A DNA stretch of 64,000 bases from Acidaminobacterium chupaoyuni (lineage in GTDB: Bacteria; Bacillota; Clostridia; Oscillospirales; Butyricicoccaceae), in NCBI GenBank assembly GCA_047936785.1, contig CP176394.1; one strand, 5' to 3'. Of this stretch, positions 7,186-17,980 are shown in pieces (position 1 is the stretch's first letter; each line of letters begins with the position of its first letter). The position numbers were made by a program, and so were the translations under genes. The notes under the pieces were generated by a model that saw only the letters and a program-made list of their open reading frames with translations, had not been told where the DNA came from and searched no databases.

Positions 7186-8400
7186 ATGAGAACCATTGAA
7201 AAGCTGATGCAGCAAAACGCGGTGAAAGAAGCGCTTGATTTCTTGAAGCAAGATACCGAAGCCACCCTGAAAGAACAGCTGGAAATCGTGCAGATCCCCG
7301 CGCCTTCCAACGATGAAGGCGAAAGAACGGTTGATTTTGCGCGCCGTCTGGAGGCAATGGGCTATCAGACCGTTACCGATGCGGTGGGCAATGTTTATAC
7401 CATGATCGAAGGGTCTGACCCCAACGGCCCCACCCTGATGCTGGCCGGCCACCTCGATACGGTGTTCCCCCGCACACAGCCGCTGAAGGTGACCGAAGAA
7501 AACGGCATTTATCGCTGCCCCGGCATTTGCGATGATACCCGCGCCGTGGCCGAAGTGTTGAGCATTGCGCGCGCCTTCAAAAAAACGGGCATCCGGCCCG
7601 CCGGCAACATTCTGCTTTGCGGCAATGTGGGCGAAGAAGGTCTGGGCAATCTGCGCGGCGTGAAAGAATTGTTTAAAAACTTAAAGATCGATGCGTTCAT
7701 TTCACTGGATCATTGGGGCCTGGAAGATATTTTGATCGATGCCACCGGCAGCAAGCGCTATAAGATCACTTATCGCGCAGAAGGCGGCCACAGCTTTGGC
7801 GCTTTCGGCAAACCCAACCCCATCCACGCCATGGGCCGCGCCATCAATTCGATCTCTCAGCTGCATGGTTTGAAAGAACCCAAAACCACCTTCAATGTGG
7901 GCGTGGTTTCGGGCGGCACTTCCATCAACTCGATCCCCTGTGAAGCCTCGATGCTGGTGGATATCCGTTCCAACAGCGCCGAAGAACTGGCGAAGCTGGA
8001 AGCGACGATTCTGGAAATGGCCAAGGCCGCTGCCACAGCCGAAACAGAACACTGGCAGGATGACGACAGCGTGAAGATCACGCTGGAACTGATCGGCGAT
8101 CGCCCGGCGGGCAGCCAGCCCCACGATGGCCTGATGGTTCAGACTTTCGGCGAGGTGCTCAGCGTGTTCGGCAAAAAGCCCCATGTTACCGATGCGGGCA
8201 GCACGGATTGCAATGTTCCTGTCAGCCTTGGCGTTCCTGCGGCGGTGCTGGCTTATGGCGGAACCGGCGGCGATTGCCATAACCCCCATGAATGGTATCA
8301 GCCCGACCCCAACTATCCCGGCCCCGCGCATACCCTGCTGATGCTGCTGATGCTGGCGGGCATGAAGGATGTTAACGAACCTCTGATTTCGAAACGATAA
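7186..8400 (+). CDS. M20-family metallopeptidase
   Basis: A 404-residue zinc hydrolase of the M20 family. Metal and catalytic motifs are visible: GHLDTV (His and Asp), the bridging Asp in CDDTR, the Glu pair in GNVGEEGLGN, an EGGHS segment in the dimerisation domain, and a C-terminal CHNPHEW segment with the last His. It resembles tripeptidase (PepT-like) and related aminoacylase groups. Its position after asd allows a role in diaminopimelate or peptide metabolism, but that is only context. A GAGGAAAG ribosome site precedes the ATG. Confidence 0.82.
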   Translation: MRTIEKLMQQNAVKEALDFLKQDTEATLKEQLEIVQIPAPSNDEGERTVDFARRLEAMGYQTVTDAVGNVYTMIEGSDPNGPTLMLAGHLDTVFPRTQPLKVTEENGIYRCPGICDDTRAVAEVLSIARAFKKTGIRPAGNILLCGNVGEEGLGNLRGVKELFKNLKIDAFISLDHWGLEDILIDATGSKRYKITYRAEGGHSFGAFGKPNPIHAMGRAINSISQLHGLKEPKTTFNVGVVSGGTSINSIPCEASMLVDIRSNSAEELAKLEATILEMAKAAATAETEHWQDDDSVKITLELIGDRPAGSQPHDGLMVQTFGEVLSVFGKKPHVTDAGSTDCNVPVSLGVPAAVLAYGGTGGDCHNPHEWYQPDPNYPGPAHTLLMLLMLAGMKDVNEPLISKR

Positions 8401-8406
8401 AAAAGT

Positions 8407-8438
8407 AGGCGGCTGTCGCGTTTGTCAGCCGCCTTTTG
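8407..8438 (+). terminator. rho-independent terminator
   Basis: Perfect 9-bp stem AGGCGGCTG with CAGCCGCCT, then TTT-G-TT. It lies directly after the M20 peptidase stop and 23 bases before the amidase start. Confidence 0.75.
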
Positions 8439-8460
8439 TTATAAAACAGGAGAGATGACC

Positions 8461-9285
8461 ATGAAAATTGGTATGATTCAAATGAGTTCCGGTATGGATA
8501 AGCAGGCAAACCTCCGCCGCGCCGCCGAATGCGTGAAACAATGCGCCGGGCAGGGCGCGCAGATGGTGGTTTTGCCCGAGATCTTCAACAGCCCCTATTC
8601 CAACGATTATTTTGCCGATTACGCCGAACCCTGCGGCGGAGAAAGCTGGCAGGCGCTTTCGCACATGGCGAGTGAAAACGCCGTTTGGCTGGTGGGCGGT
8701 TCAATTCCCGAACGCGATGGGCAGGGGAAAATTTATAACACCAGCTTTGTGTTCGATGACCGCGGCAGCCAAAAGGCGCGCCACCGTAAAATGCATCTGT
8801 TCGATATCGATGTGAAGGACGGGCAGAAATTCAAAGAATCCGATACCTTCACCGCGGGGGATGAAATAACGGTCTTCGATTCGCCGTGGGGGAAGATCGG
8901 GCTTTGCATCTGCTTTGATTTCCGGTTCCCCGAACTTGCGCGGCTGATGGTGCTGGAGGGCGCGCGGGCGATCATCGTTCCGGCCGCTTTCAATATGACG
9001 ACAGGCCCCGCCCACTGGGAACTGATGTTCCGCCAAAGGGCGGTGGATGGCCAGTGCTTCACGGTGGGGGTGGCCCCCGCCCGTGATGAACAGGGCGTTT
9101 ATGTATCCTATGGCAATTCCATGGCGGTTTCGCCTTGGGGCAAAGTGCTTTGCCGCGCGGGCGCCGAAGAATGGATCCATGTGGAAACGCTGGATCTGGA
9201 AGAAGTGGATGCGGTGCGGCAGCAGCTGCCGCTGCTTTCCGCCCGAAGAACAGATCTTTACCGGCTTGAGAAGCTGGAAAAATAA
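8461..9285 (+). CDS. carbon-nitrogen hydrolase (nitrilase superfamily, omega-amidase-like)
   Basis: A 274-residue nitrilase-superfamily amidase with the full catalytic set: Glu in VVLPEIFNSPY, Lys in RKMHLFDID, Cys in CICFDFRFPE. The sequence around the Cys and the HLFDID segment most resemble NIT2/omega-amidase and deaminated-glutathione amidase types, which act on alpha-ketoglutaramate-like acids. I start at ATG 8461, about 8 bases after AGGAGA. The VanW-like gene follows after 12 bases, with its own AAGGAG site. Confidence 0.85.
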   Translation: MKIGMIQMSSGMDKQANLRRAAECVKQCAGQGAQMVVLPEIFNSPYSNDYFADYAEPCGGESWQALSHMASENAVWLVGGSIPERDGQGKIYNTSFVFDDRGSQKARHRKMHLFDIDVKDGQKFKESDTFTAGDEITVFDSPWGKIGLCICFDFRFPELARLMVLEGARAIIVPAAFNMTTGPAHWELMFRQRAVDGQCFTVGVAPARDEQGVYVSYGNSMAVSPWGKVLCRAGAEEWIHVETLDLEEVDAVRQQLPLLSARRTDLYRLEKLEK

Positions 9286-9297
9286 AGGAGTGATCCC

Positions 9298-10149
9298 ATG
9301 CCGCGCAAATTGTTTTGCGAACTGTCGCCTGCCGCTTATCGGCTCTCGCTTCGCAAACAAAATTTTCGCCGCCGATGCAGCGATTTTTTGCACCATAAAA
9401 AATTCGCCAAAGAAAAATCTCAAATACCGCTGCCCTATGCGGTCAGCCGCCACAAATCGCTGATCCGCCGCAAATTGGGCCGGGTGGATATGCGGCTGCA
9501 GGAGAACAAGGCGAAAAATCTGGCGCTGGCCGCGCCGCGGGTCTGCGGCGTTTTGATCCATCCGGGTGAAGAGTTTTCTTTTTGGCGTCTGGTGGGGGAA
9601 TGCACCAAGCGGCGCGGATATCTGGAGGGCATGGTGATTCATAACGGCGCGCCGGGCAAGGGCGTGGGCGGCGGCATGTGCCAGTTCACGAACCTGCTGC
9701 ACTGGATGGTGCTGCACAGCCCGCTGGAGATCACCGAACATCATCACCACAATCAGGTGGATCTTTTCCCCGATTTCGGAAGGCAGGTGCCGTTTGGCGT
9801 GGGCACTTCCATTGCCTATGCCGCGCTTGATTACCGTTTTCGAAACCCCACCGATCAGGTCTTTCAGATCCTTTGCGGGGTAGAAGAGCCTTATCTCTTT
9901 GGCGAGCTGCGCTGCTCGCGGGAACTCACCGAAAAATATCATATCGAAGCCCGCGAAGAACATTTTCAGCGGGAACAGGATGGGCTTTACCGCTGCAACG
10001 AGATCTGGCGCATTTGCGTCGATCGACGAACCGGTGAAAAGACAGAAAGCCTGTTGATGAAGAACCACGCGAAAATTCTTTATGACGAAACTTTTGTGGA
10101 AAAATCAAAAATAGTTTCGGAGTTTGACAATAGCACCGAAACAAGGTAA
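9298..10149 (+). CDS. VanW family protein
   Basis: A 283-residue protein with the VanW-family core. Visible segments are LIHPGEEFSFWRLVGE (around residue 82), KGVGGGMCQFTNLLHWM (around 120), HHHHNQVD, and the FGVGTSIAYAALDYRFRN segment. VanW-type proteins occur in many clostridia without vancomycin resistance genes, and their biochemical role is unknown. Nothing nearby suggests a resistance cluster. There is no clear signal peptide. The N-terminal 65 residues are very basic. The final residues overlap the proC promoter. Confidence 0.85.
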   Translation: MPRKLFCELSPAAYRLSLRKQNFRRRCSDFLHHKKFAKEKSQIPLPYAVSRHKSLIRRKLGRVDMRLQENKAKNLALAAPRVCGVLIHPGEEFSFWRLVGECTKRRGYLEGMVIHNGAPGKGVGGGMCQFTNLLHWMVLHSPLEITEHHHHNQVDLFPDFGRQVPFGVGTSIAYAALDYRFRNPTDQVFQILCGVEEPYLFGELRCSRELTEKYHIEAREEHFQREQDGLYRCNEIWRICVDRRTGEKTESLLMKNHAKILYDETFVEKSKIVSEFDNSTETR

Positions 10150-10152
10150 ACT
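10116..10152 (+). promoter_or_regulatory. proC promoter with flanking inverted repeat
   Basis: TTGACA (10124-10129), 17 bases, TAAACT (10147-10152). The -35 box sits inside an inverted repeat whose arms are GTTTCGG and CCGAAAC, at about 10114 and 10135. This lies in the 3' end of the VanW-like gene and may be an operator. Confidence 0.6.
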
Positions 10153-10240
10153 GTTGCTTGCGGCGAACCTGCGCCGCGGAAAAACAATTTGAAAACAGAA
10201 GCGGATTTTCCCAAGTTTGTGAGAGAAAGAAGGAAGAAAA

Positions 10241-11059
10241 ATGAATCAAACAACGATCGGTTTTATCGGTTCCGGCAACATGGGCGGCGCGCTCATCCGC
10301 GCGGCCTGCAAAGGTGTTGACCCTAAAAAAGTGATCATAACCGATTTTTCAAAAGAAAAAGCCGGCGAACTGGCCAAAGAAGTGGGCTGTTTGGTGGCCG
10401 AAAACAATAATGCCGTGGTGGAAAGCGCCAAATTCATCATGCTGGGCGTGAAGCCCCAGATGCAGGCGGATATGCTGAAGGGCATTTCCGAAACTTTGAA
10501 AAAATGCCTTGCGGCCGGCGAAGAAAAAGTGCTGGTCACTTTTGCGGCGGGCATCACGGTGGAAACCGTGCTGAAAAATGTGGGTGCTGAACTTCCTGTG
10601 ATCCGCATTATGCCGAATATCCCCGCAAGCGTTGGCATGGGCATGATCCTGGTGGCCGGCGAACACGCGGGCGACGCGCTGACAGAAGAATTCCTGGGCA
10701 TTATGAAAGAAGCGGGCCGCTTTGACCGCCTGGCCGAAAAAGCCATCGATGCGGCCACGGTTCCCGCCGGATGCGCCCCCGCTTATGCTTATATGTTCAT
10801 TGAAGCGCTGGCCGATGGCGCTGTGCTGACAGGCGTGCCCCGCGCCAAAGCCATGGAATATGCCGCGCAGGCCGTGATGGGTTCGGCAGCCATGATTTTG
10901 GAAGGCAAACAGCATCCCGGCGCTTTGAAAGATGCCGTATGCTCCCCCGGCGGTTCCACCATTGTGGGCGTTGCCGCGCTGGAAGAAGGCGGCTTCCGTT
11001 CCGCCTGCATCAAAGCCATTGCAGCCGCATATGAAAAAACCGTGGCTCTGGGAAAATAA
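10241..11059 (+). CDS. proC: pyrroline-5-carboxylate reductase
   Basis: Last step of proline biosynthesis: NAD(P)H-dependent reduction of pyrroline-5-carboxylate. The Rossmann motif GFIGSGNMGGALI opens the protein. VKPQMQADML and the RIMPNIPASVGMGM segment follow. The C-terminal dimer domain carries the family signature around GALKDAVCSPGGSTIVGV. Length 272 residues is standard. The ATG has GAAGGAAG upstream, and a strong promoter lies about 90 bases before it. The gene stands alone, ending near a terminator that faces the convergent typA. Confidence 0.96.
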   Translation: MNQTTIGFIGSGNMGGALIRAACKGVDPKKVIITDFSKEKAGELAKEVGCLVAENNNAVVESAKFIMLGVKPQMQADMLKGISETLKKCLAAGEEKVLVTFAAGITVETVLKNVGAELPVIRIMPNIPASVGMGMILVAGEHAGDALTEEFLGIMKEAGRFDRLAEKAIDAATVPAGCAPAYAYMFIEALADGAVLTGVPRAKAMEYAAQAVMGSAAMILEGKQHPGALKDAVCSPGGSTIVGVAALEEGGFRSACIKAIAAAYEKTVALGK

Positions 11060-11183
11060 GCAGCCGCAAAGAAAGAATCCAGAGCGCAGTGTGTCAAAAA
11101 ATCCCCGCTGCCATGGGGAAAAGACCGCTGAGAGCCTGTTTTGGCTTAAAAAAGTTTCCATATGAAAAACAAAATGAAAAACA

Positions 11184-11214
11184 AAAAGGCGTGCCGCCAA
11201 GCGGCACGCCTTTT
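11184..11214 (+). terminator. terminator after proC
   Basis: Perfect 14-bp stem AAAAGGCGTGCCGC with GCGGCACGCCTTTT and a 3-base loop. The stem ends in T4 on the plus strand. It lies in the proC-typA convergent gap (11060-11272), which holds no gene. Confidence 0.8.
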
Positions 11215-11226
11215 AAGCGCCGAAAC

Positions 11227-11258
11227 AAAAAAACAGCCGAAGGAAAAAACTTCGGCTG
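11227..11258 (-). terminator. terminator of typA
   Basis: On the minus strand CAGCCGAAG pairs with CTTCGGCTG (7-base loop), followed by T7. It is placed 15 bases after the typA stop. Confidence 0.85.
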
Positions 11259-11272
11259 CTTTTGAAATTCAT

Positions 11273-13099
<1,827 letters not shown>

Positions 13100-13147
13100 A
13101 TATGTCACTCCTTAAAAGAGATTATTTATCACATTAATTGACAATTT

Positions 13148-13156
13148 ATTATATCA
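13148..13156 (-). promoter_or_regulatory. extended -10 promoter of typA
   Basis: Minus-strand TGA-TATAAT with no clear -35 box, about 50 bases before the typA start. The surrounding 13110-13250 region is very AT-rich. Confidence 0.5.
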
Positions 13157-13255
13157 CAATAAAAACAGAAATGCACGGTTTTTTTACACAATAATCAACG
13201 AAAAATTTATAAACGGGGGAACAAAGCAGGAAAAAACAAACAAAATATTAAAAAT

Positions 13256-13277
13256 CCCTCTGCCAAAAGGCAGAGGG
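13256..13277 (-). terminator. terminator of the small Cys-rich gene
   Basis: Perfect 9-bp stem CCCTCTGCC with GGCAGAGGG around a 4-base loop, followed on the minus strand by ATTTTTAA. Confidence 0.8.
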
Positions 13278-13289
13278 AAGATTTTTTGA

Positions 13290-13496
13290 TCAGAGCTTAA
13301 AATCTTTTTCGGTGAATTTTTTGCGCGGTTCGGCGGGGGGATGCGGGATGCGCCGCAGGGGATCATATTCATAGCGGCGGCAGCAGAAATCGAAGCTGAC
13401 AGGGCCTTTATATTTGCAAAGAACCAGTTGTTCATCCAAATCGATGGATTTTTCGCAAAAAGCGCAGCAATGCTTGATATCGCGGTCGAACAGCAT
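13290..13496 (-). CDS. small Cys-rich conserved-type protein, probable zinc finger
   Basis: A 68-residue protein with Cys10, Cys11, Cys14, Cys27, Cys38 and Cys39, a pattern expected for zinc binding, then a basic, Pro-rich tail (CRRYEYDPLRRIPHPP segment). An AGGTGA ribosome site precedes the ATG and a terminator follows the stop, so the gene looks real. It sits downstream of ylbJ on the same strand. The function is not known. I recall similar short clostridial proteins ending in YDPLRR-like segments but cannot name a family. Confidence 0.7.
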   Translation of the reverse strand: MLFDRDIKHCCAFCEKSIDLDEQLVLCKYKGPVSFDFCCRRYEYDPLRRIPHPPAEPRKKFTEKDFKL

Positions 13497-13575
13497 CCTT
13501 GGTCACCTCGTTTTACATCAGCTTTTTTCACGGGCAGGTTTGTTTTTCAAAACAAAACATTCCATCCTATTTTTA

Positions 13576-14769
13576 TTATAGCGTTCTTCGCGCTTTTCCG
13601 CAATGCTTTTTTCGGGCGGCGCCTGCCAGCGAAGCGAGCCACAGTAGGCACCACACAAGGCAGACCAAAAGAAGCGCCAGCCAAAAGGATTGAGAAAATT
13701 TTAAAGTGGAAATAAAATGGATGCGTTTGCCCAGATGAGAAAAGGCCGCCAGATCGAAGGGCAGCAGATAGGCCCCCAGCCAGGTGAGCGCCGCGGCAAA
13801 CAGGCCGTGAAGCATTTTTCCGCCCAGATAAGGCCAGACCGAAAGATCGCTGTCATGCAGAAAGGCAAGCACCTGACAGTGAACGGAAAGGCCGGCCCAG
13901 CCCAGCATAAAGGCGGCGATGGCCAGGCGCGCACCCAGCGGCCCGCCAAGATCGGTCAGCCCCCAGATGCCCGTGGTCAGCTCTAAAATGCCGCCCAGAA
14001 GGCGCTCGGCATATTCGGGCGAAAACCCGAAAGGCTGAAGCAGGCGGCCCAGCAGACCGGATAAAGCGGGCAGAATGCCCATTTGGTTGAGCAGGCGCGT
14101 GGCAACGGTGAAAAAGATCACAAAAGCGCAGATGTTGATGATGGAAGACGCCGCATCGCGAACGCTTTCGGGGAACGCTTTGGAAAACGGCAATTCGCCG
14201 CCGCGGCCCAAAGAACCCGAAACGGAGGAAGAACTTTTGCCATAAAAACGGAAAACCACCCCCACCAAAATGCCTGAAAGGATATGCGCGCCATAAAGCA
14301 GCAGGCCTGCCGTGCTGCTGGAAAAGACGGCGGCGCCCGCCACACCTAAAATAAAGGCGGGGCCTGAATTGTTGCAAAAGGCCAAAAGCCGTTCGGCTTC
14401 TGTTTTGGTGCAGAGCTTCTGGCGATATAACCCGATGGCCGTTTTGGCGCCCACCGGATAACCGCCCACGAGGCCCAGCACGAAGGCCGGCGCGCAGACC
14501 CCGGGAACCCCGAAAAGCACGCGCATGGGTTTTTCCATGGCGTGGCCGATCTGGCGGGCAAGGCCTGTGGAAACCGCCATGGAAGAAACCACGAAAAAGG
14601 GGAACAGCGCGGGGATCAGCACATTGCCGCATAAACGCAGCGCCTCACAGGCCACGGCGGAAGTTTGGCGCGAATAGCGAACCAGCCCATAGGCAAACAA
14701 AGCAATGGCGCCATAGATCAAAGCCTGATAGATGCGGTGAGCGCCGCAAAAACGGAATTTTTTGGTCAT
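13576..14769 (-). CDS. ylbJ: sporulation integral membrane protein YlbJ
   Basis: A 397-residue multi-pass membrane protein with about eight hydrophobic segments and two nucleoside-recognition (Gate) domain regions. The GNVLIPALFPFFVVSSM and VLGLVGGYPVGAKTAI segments match YlbJ, a mother-cell spore-coat or cortex protein in Bacillus. I start at ATG 14769, 6 bases after AGGTG. The GTG nine bases earlier overlaps that ribosome site. It is divergent from the yqfC operon, another sporulation locus, and supports a spore-forming lineage. Confidence 0.88.
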   Translation of the reverse strand: MTKKFRFCGAHRIYQALIYGAIALFAYGLVRYSRQTSAVACEALRLCGNVLIPALFPFFVVSSMAVSTGLARQIGHAMEKPMRVLFGVPGVCAPAFVLGLVGGYPVGAKTAIGLYRQKLCTKTEAERLLAFCNNSGPAFILGVAGAAVFSSSTAGLLLYGAHILSGILVGVVFRFYGKSSSSVSGSLGRGGELPFSKAFPESVRDAASSIINICAFVIFFTVATRLLNQMGILPALSGLLGRLLQPFGFSPEYAERLLGGILELTTGIWGLTDLGGPLGARLAIAAFMLGWAGLSVHCQVLAFLHDSDLSVWPYLGGKMLHGLFAAALTWLGAYLLPFDLAAFSHLGKRIHFISTLKFSQSFWLALLLVCLVWCLLWLASLAGAARKKHCGKARRTL

Positions 14770-14937
14770 TGATAACACCTCTGCCCCAAATTATGCGAAA
14801 ACGGTTTGCCTTATACCTCAAACCTGAAACACACCATTTAAAACAGGTGAAATCTGTTCGGCAAAAATTGAGAAGCCCGCGGCGGACAGGCAAAAAAGCG
14901 TTTGGCGATGCATAGGCATAGGAAACGGGGTGAGACT

Positions 14938-15264
14938 ATGAGAAAAAAGCATTATAAGCCCGAGAAAAAGCAAGAAAGCTTCCGCGAAACACTGGCGCGG
15001 GCAGCCGAAGAAATGGAGATCCAGGCCGGGCCGGTTTTAGATCTGCCCGCGGTGGAATGCAGCACAAGAAGCGTTTTGGTGGAACGCCACCACGGTATTT
15101 TGGAATATACGAAGGAATCCATTCGCATCGCCGCCCGCGAGCTCACGCTCAGGGTCACCGGCATGGGGCTGGAGATCGTGGCCATGACAGCGGAAGAACT
15201 GGAGATCAGGGGCGATATCGCTTCCGTGGAATTCATCCGACAGGGGGCCGAAAAATGCTGCTGA
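14938..15264 (+). CDS. yqfC: sporulation protein YqfC
   Basis: A 108-residue member of the YqfC family, known in spore-formers and controlled by sigma-E in Bacillus. The conserved part covers residues 35-105: a Leu-Pro-rich start, the HHGILEYTKESIRI segment and the repeating beta segments ending in DIASVEFI. The N-terminal 20 residues are Lys-rich. ATG 14938 follows GGGGTGAG. Its last 10 bases overlap the start of yqfD, implying translational coupling. Confidence 0.88.
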   Translation: MRKKHYKPEKKQESFRETLARAAEEMEIQAGPVLDLPAVECSTRSVLVERHHGILEYTKESIRIAARELTLRVTGMGLEIVAMTAEELEIRGDIASVEFIRQGAEKCC

Positions 15265-16472
15265 GCGCCATCAACTATGCGCGGGGAAACATCCGCATTG
15301 AGATCCGCGGCGCGGCGGTGGAACGGTTTTTGAACCTTTGCGCGCAAAACGGAGTGGAATTCTGGAAATTAAAACGGATCGAAGAAGATACTGTGCGCGC
15401 CACGGTGCGCATCGAAGGCTTTCGAAAACTGCATCTTTTTGCGGGCAAGACCATGTGTCATGTGCATATCCTGCGCCGAAGCGGCGTTCCGTTTTTGCTG
15501 GAACGGCTGCGGCCCCGGGTGGCCCTTTGGCTGGGGATGCTCATCTGCCTGGCCGGGGTGTGGGTTTCGGGAAAATTTTTGTGGGAGATCCGCATCGAAG
15601 GCTGTGAGGCCCATCAGCAGGCCGAGGTGCTTCGGCTGGCTGAAGCTTCGGGGCTTCATACGGGAATGCTGGGCAGCAAAGTGGATACCGATGAAGTGAA
15701 GCGCTATATTTTGTCGCACAGTGAAAAATATGCGTTCGTTTCGGTGAATATCAAAGGAACACGGGCAGAGATCACGGCTTACCCCCGCGCGGCGCAGCCC
15801 GAGATGATCCCGCAGGATCAGCCCTGCGATATCATCGCGGATAAGGCGGGCATCATCGACAGCGCCATTGTGCGCAGCGGCGTGAAGATCAAAAAAATCG
15901 GCGAAACCGTTTTAGAAGGCGACCCGCTGGTTTCGGGCCTTGTGATGAATGAAAACGGCGAATGGTTCATGGTGCATTCTCAGGCGGATATCACTTTGAG
16001 AACCTGGCGCAAAATACAGACTGCCATGCCCGCCACGGTCATGGTCAAAACCGAAACGGGGCGCTCAAAGACCCGCTGGTCACTGGTTTTGGGAAGAAAA
16101 AGACTCTCTCTTTCTTTGATTGAAAGTGAGCCGTTCGCGTGTTATGATAAGCATATGCAAAAAAAGACTTTGAAGTTGGGAGAAAACAATCGGCTGCCTT
16201 TGGCCCTCGTCTGCGAGCGCTATGCCGAAATCAAGCTCCGGCCATTCACAATTTCAGAGGAATTATGCAAAGAGACGCTGCAGCAGCGCCAAGAGGAGAT
16301 GCTCAGCCGGTGGCTGCCGGATGCCAAGGTGGTAAAGGCCGAATTCTCCTGCGATTATACGGAAAAGGTCGCCAAAGGGATCTTTTCTGCCGAATGTCGC
16401 GAACAGGCAGGAATTTTGAAAAAAATAACGGAAGTACCGACGGTACCGGAGGAAAAACATCGGAATGATTGA
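15255..16472 (+). CDS. yqfD: sporulation protein YqfD
   Basis: A 405-residue membrane-anchored sporulation protein. The N-terminal cytoplasmic part (about 1-85) is followed by a transmembrane segment near 90-110 (RVALWLGMLICLAGVWV region) and a large outer domain. The start overlaps the yqfC stop by 10 bases. The longer frame from 15057 lies inside yqfC and is rejected. The 3' end overlaps phoH by 8 bases. Family assignment comes from the MLLSAINYARGNIRIEIRG opening and conserved neighbourhood. Confidence 0.9.
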   Translation: MLLSAINYARGNIRIEIRGAAVERFLNLCAQNGVEFWKLKRIEEDTVRATVRIEGFRKLHLFAGKTMCHVHILRRSGVPFLLERLRPRVALWLGMLICLAGVWVSGKFLWEIRIEGCEAHQQAEVLRLAEASGLHTGMLGSKVDTDEVKRYILSHSEKYAFVSVNIKGTRAEITAYPRAAQPEMIPQDQPCDIIADKAGIIDSAIVRSGVKIKKIGETVLEGDPLVSGLVMNENGEWFMVHSQADITLRTWRKIQTAMPATVMVKTETGRSKTRWSLVLGRKRLSLSLIESEPFACYDKHMQKKTLKLGENNRLPLALVCERYAEIKLRPFTISEELCKETLQQRQEEMLSRWLPDAKVVKAEFSCDYTEKVAKGIFSAECREQAGILKKITEVPTVPEEKHRND

Positions 16473-17487
16473 ACAGATCATCAATGTGGAACGGATGGAA
16501 CAGATCATCGATTTATTTGGCTCGTTTGATGAAAACATTCGTTTGCTGGAAAAAGAATATGGCGTGAACATCGTTTTTCGCGACAACAACCTGAAAATCT
16601 GCGGCGAACCCGAAGCGGTGATGGATGCCGAAACCGCCATGCAGGGCTTATTGTCACTGACGGCGCGCGGCGAGCAGATCACCCCGCAGAATGTGAATTA
16701 TATCCTTTCGCTCATCCGCGACGGCCAGCAGGATAAACTCAGCCAGATAGGCGGCGGCGTCGTGTGCGTCACGGCCAAAGGCAAGGCCATCAAGGCCAAG
16801 ACCCTCGGCCAGCAGGAATATCTCGACACCATTGAAAAACAGACCATCACCCTTGGGGTGGGCCCCGCGGGAACGGGCAAAACCTATCTGGCGGTGGCCA
16901 AGGCTGTGGTGGCTTTTCGTGAAAAGGCCGTCAACCGCATTATTCTGACCCGCCCCGCGGTGGAAGCGGGCGAGAAGCTGGGCTTTTTGCCGGGCGATCT
17001 GCAAAACAAGGTCGATCCTTATCTGCGCCCGCTGTATGACGCCCTTTTTGAAATGCTGGGCGCCGAAACCTTTCAGCGTTATCAGGAAAAGGGCAATATC
17101 GAAGTGGCGCCGCTGGCCTATATGCGCGGGCGCACGCTGGATGATTCCTTCATCATTCTGGATGAGGCGCAAAACACCACGCCCGAGCAGATGAAAATGT
17201 TTCTGACCCGCATGGGCTTTCATTCGAAAGTGGTCATCACGGGCGATATCACCCAGATCGATCTGCCGGATGGCAAGCTCAGCGGCCTGAAAGAAGCCAT
17301 GCGCGTTTTAAAGGATGTGGAAGGCATCGGCATCTGCACCCTCACTTCGCGTGATGTTGTGCGCCATGAGCTGGTGCAGCGCATCGTGAACGCTTATGCC
17401 AAATATGACGAACAGAAACAGAAAAACAGGCAGACCCCCAAAGAAAAAGAGAAAAGAGGCGGCGGGCGTGGGCAGTTTAAAAATTAA
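16465..17487 (+). CDS. phoH: PhoH-like ATPase
   Basis: A 340-residue cytosolic P-loop ATPase of the PhoH family (YqfE/PhoH subgroup), linked to RNA metabolism. The N-terminal 110 residues form a KH-like region. Walker A is GPAGTGKTYLA, near residues 133-143. Walker B is FIILDEAQN, and the GDITQIDLP segment follows. The start ATG overlaps the yqfD TGA, and the last 20 bases overlap ybeY. The set yqfD-phoH-ybeY-era is conserved across Firmicutes. Confidence 0.95.
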   Translation: MIEQIINVERMEQIIDLFGSFDENIRLLEKEYGVNIVFRDNNLKICGEPEAVMDAETAMQGLLSLTARGEQITPQNVNYILSLIRDGQQDKLSQIGGGVVCVTAKGKAIKAKTLGQQEYLDTIEKQTITLGVGPAGTGKTYLAVAKAVVAFREKAVNRIILTRPAVEAGEKLGFLPGDLQNKVDPYLRPLYDALFEMLGAETFQRYQEKGNIEVAPLAYMRGRTLDDSFIILDEAQNTTPEQMKMFLTRMGFHSKVVITGDITQIDLPDGKLSGLKEAMRVLKDVEGIGICTLTSRDVVRHELVQRIVNAYAKYDEQKQKNRQTPKEKEKRGGGRGQFKN

Positions 17488-17980
17488 CTTTCTGGGCGAA
17501 AAGCCATGCAGAGACCGCGAAGCCGAAGCGCTGATGCGCAAAGCGGCCCGCGCGGCGGTGAAAAAAGTGGCGCCCCAGTGGAAAGCTTCGGTGGATATCA
17601 CCCTGACCGATAACGAGGGCATCGCCGCCATCAACGGCGAATACCGCGGCAAACCGGTGGCCACGGATGTGCTCTCTTTCCCGATGCTCGAAATGAAAAA
17701 CGGCGTTTGTGAAGGGGATATCGTTTTGGAAACCGACCCGGATACCGGCTGTGTGCCGCTGGGCGACATGATCATCTCGGTGGAAAAGGCCAGAGCCCAG
17801 GCGGAAGAATTCGGCCACGGATTCGAGCGGGAATGCGCCTACCTCACGGTGCATTCCATTCTGCATCTGCTGGGCTATGACCATGTGGAAGCGGAAGAAG
17901 ACCGCAGATTGATGCGCGGCCTGGAAGAAGAAATTATGCAGGAGCTGGGGCTTTTGCGGGAAACAGGAGAAAATATATGA
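17468..17980 (+). CDS. ybeY: endoribonuclease YbeY
   Basis: Single-strand endoribonuclease for 16S rRNA maturation and ribosome quality control. The zinc motif HSILHLLGYDH is present near residues 127-137, and the VLSFPM segment lies upstream. I propose a GTG start at 17468, giving the family-like opening V-G-S-L-K-I-N-F (170 residues). The longer frame from 17396 adds a Lys/Arg-rich stretch that overlaps phoH. The stop overlaps the era ATG by 4 bases. Confidence 0.93.
   Translation: MGSLKINFLGEKPCRDREAEALMRKAARAAVKKVAPQWKASVDITLTDNEGIAAINGEYRGKPVATDVLSFPMLEMKNGVCEGDIVLETDPDTGCVPLGDMIISVEKARAQAEEFGHGFERECAYLTVHSILHLLGYDHVEAEEDRRLMRGLEEEIMQELGLLRETGENI

Noticed and set aside
8701..10068. 455-residue minus-strand frame over the amidase and VanW-like genes
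   Set aside because: Antisense shadow; very rich in His, Arg and Pro with no recognisable domain, while the plus strand carries clear families.
9298..10149. Vancomycin resistance from the VanW-like gene
   Set aside because: VanW homologues are widespread without resistance; no vanHAX or regulator genes are nearby.
14770..14830. Possible sigma-E promoter ahead of ylbJ (CATAATTT with an upstream GTATAA on the minus strand)
   Set aside because: The match is loose at both boxes and cannot be told from chance without transcript data.
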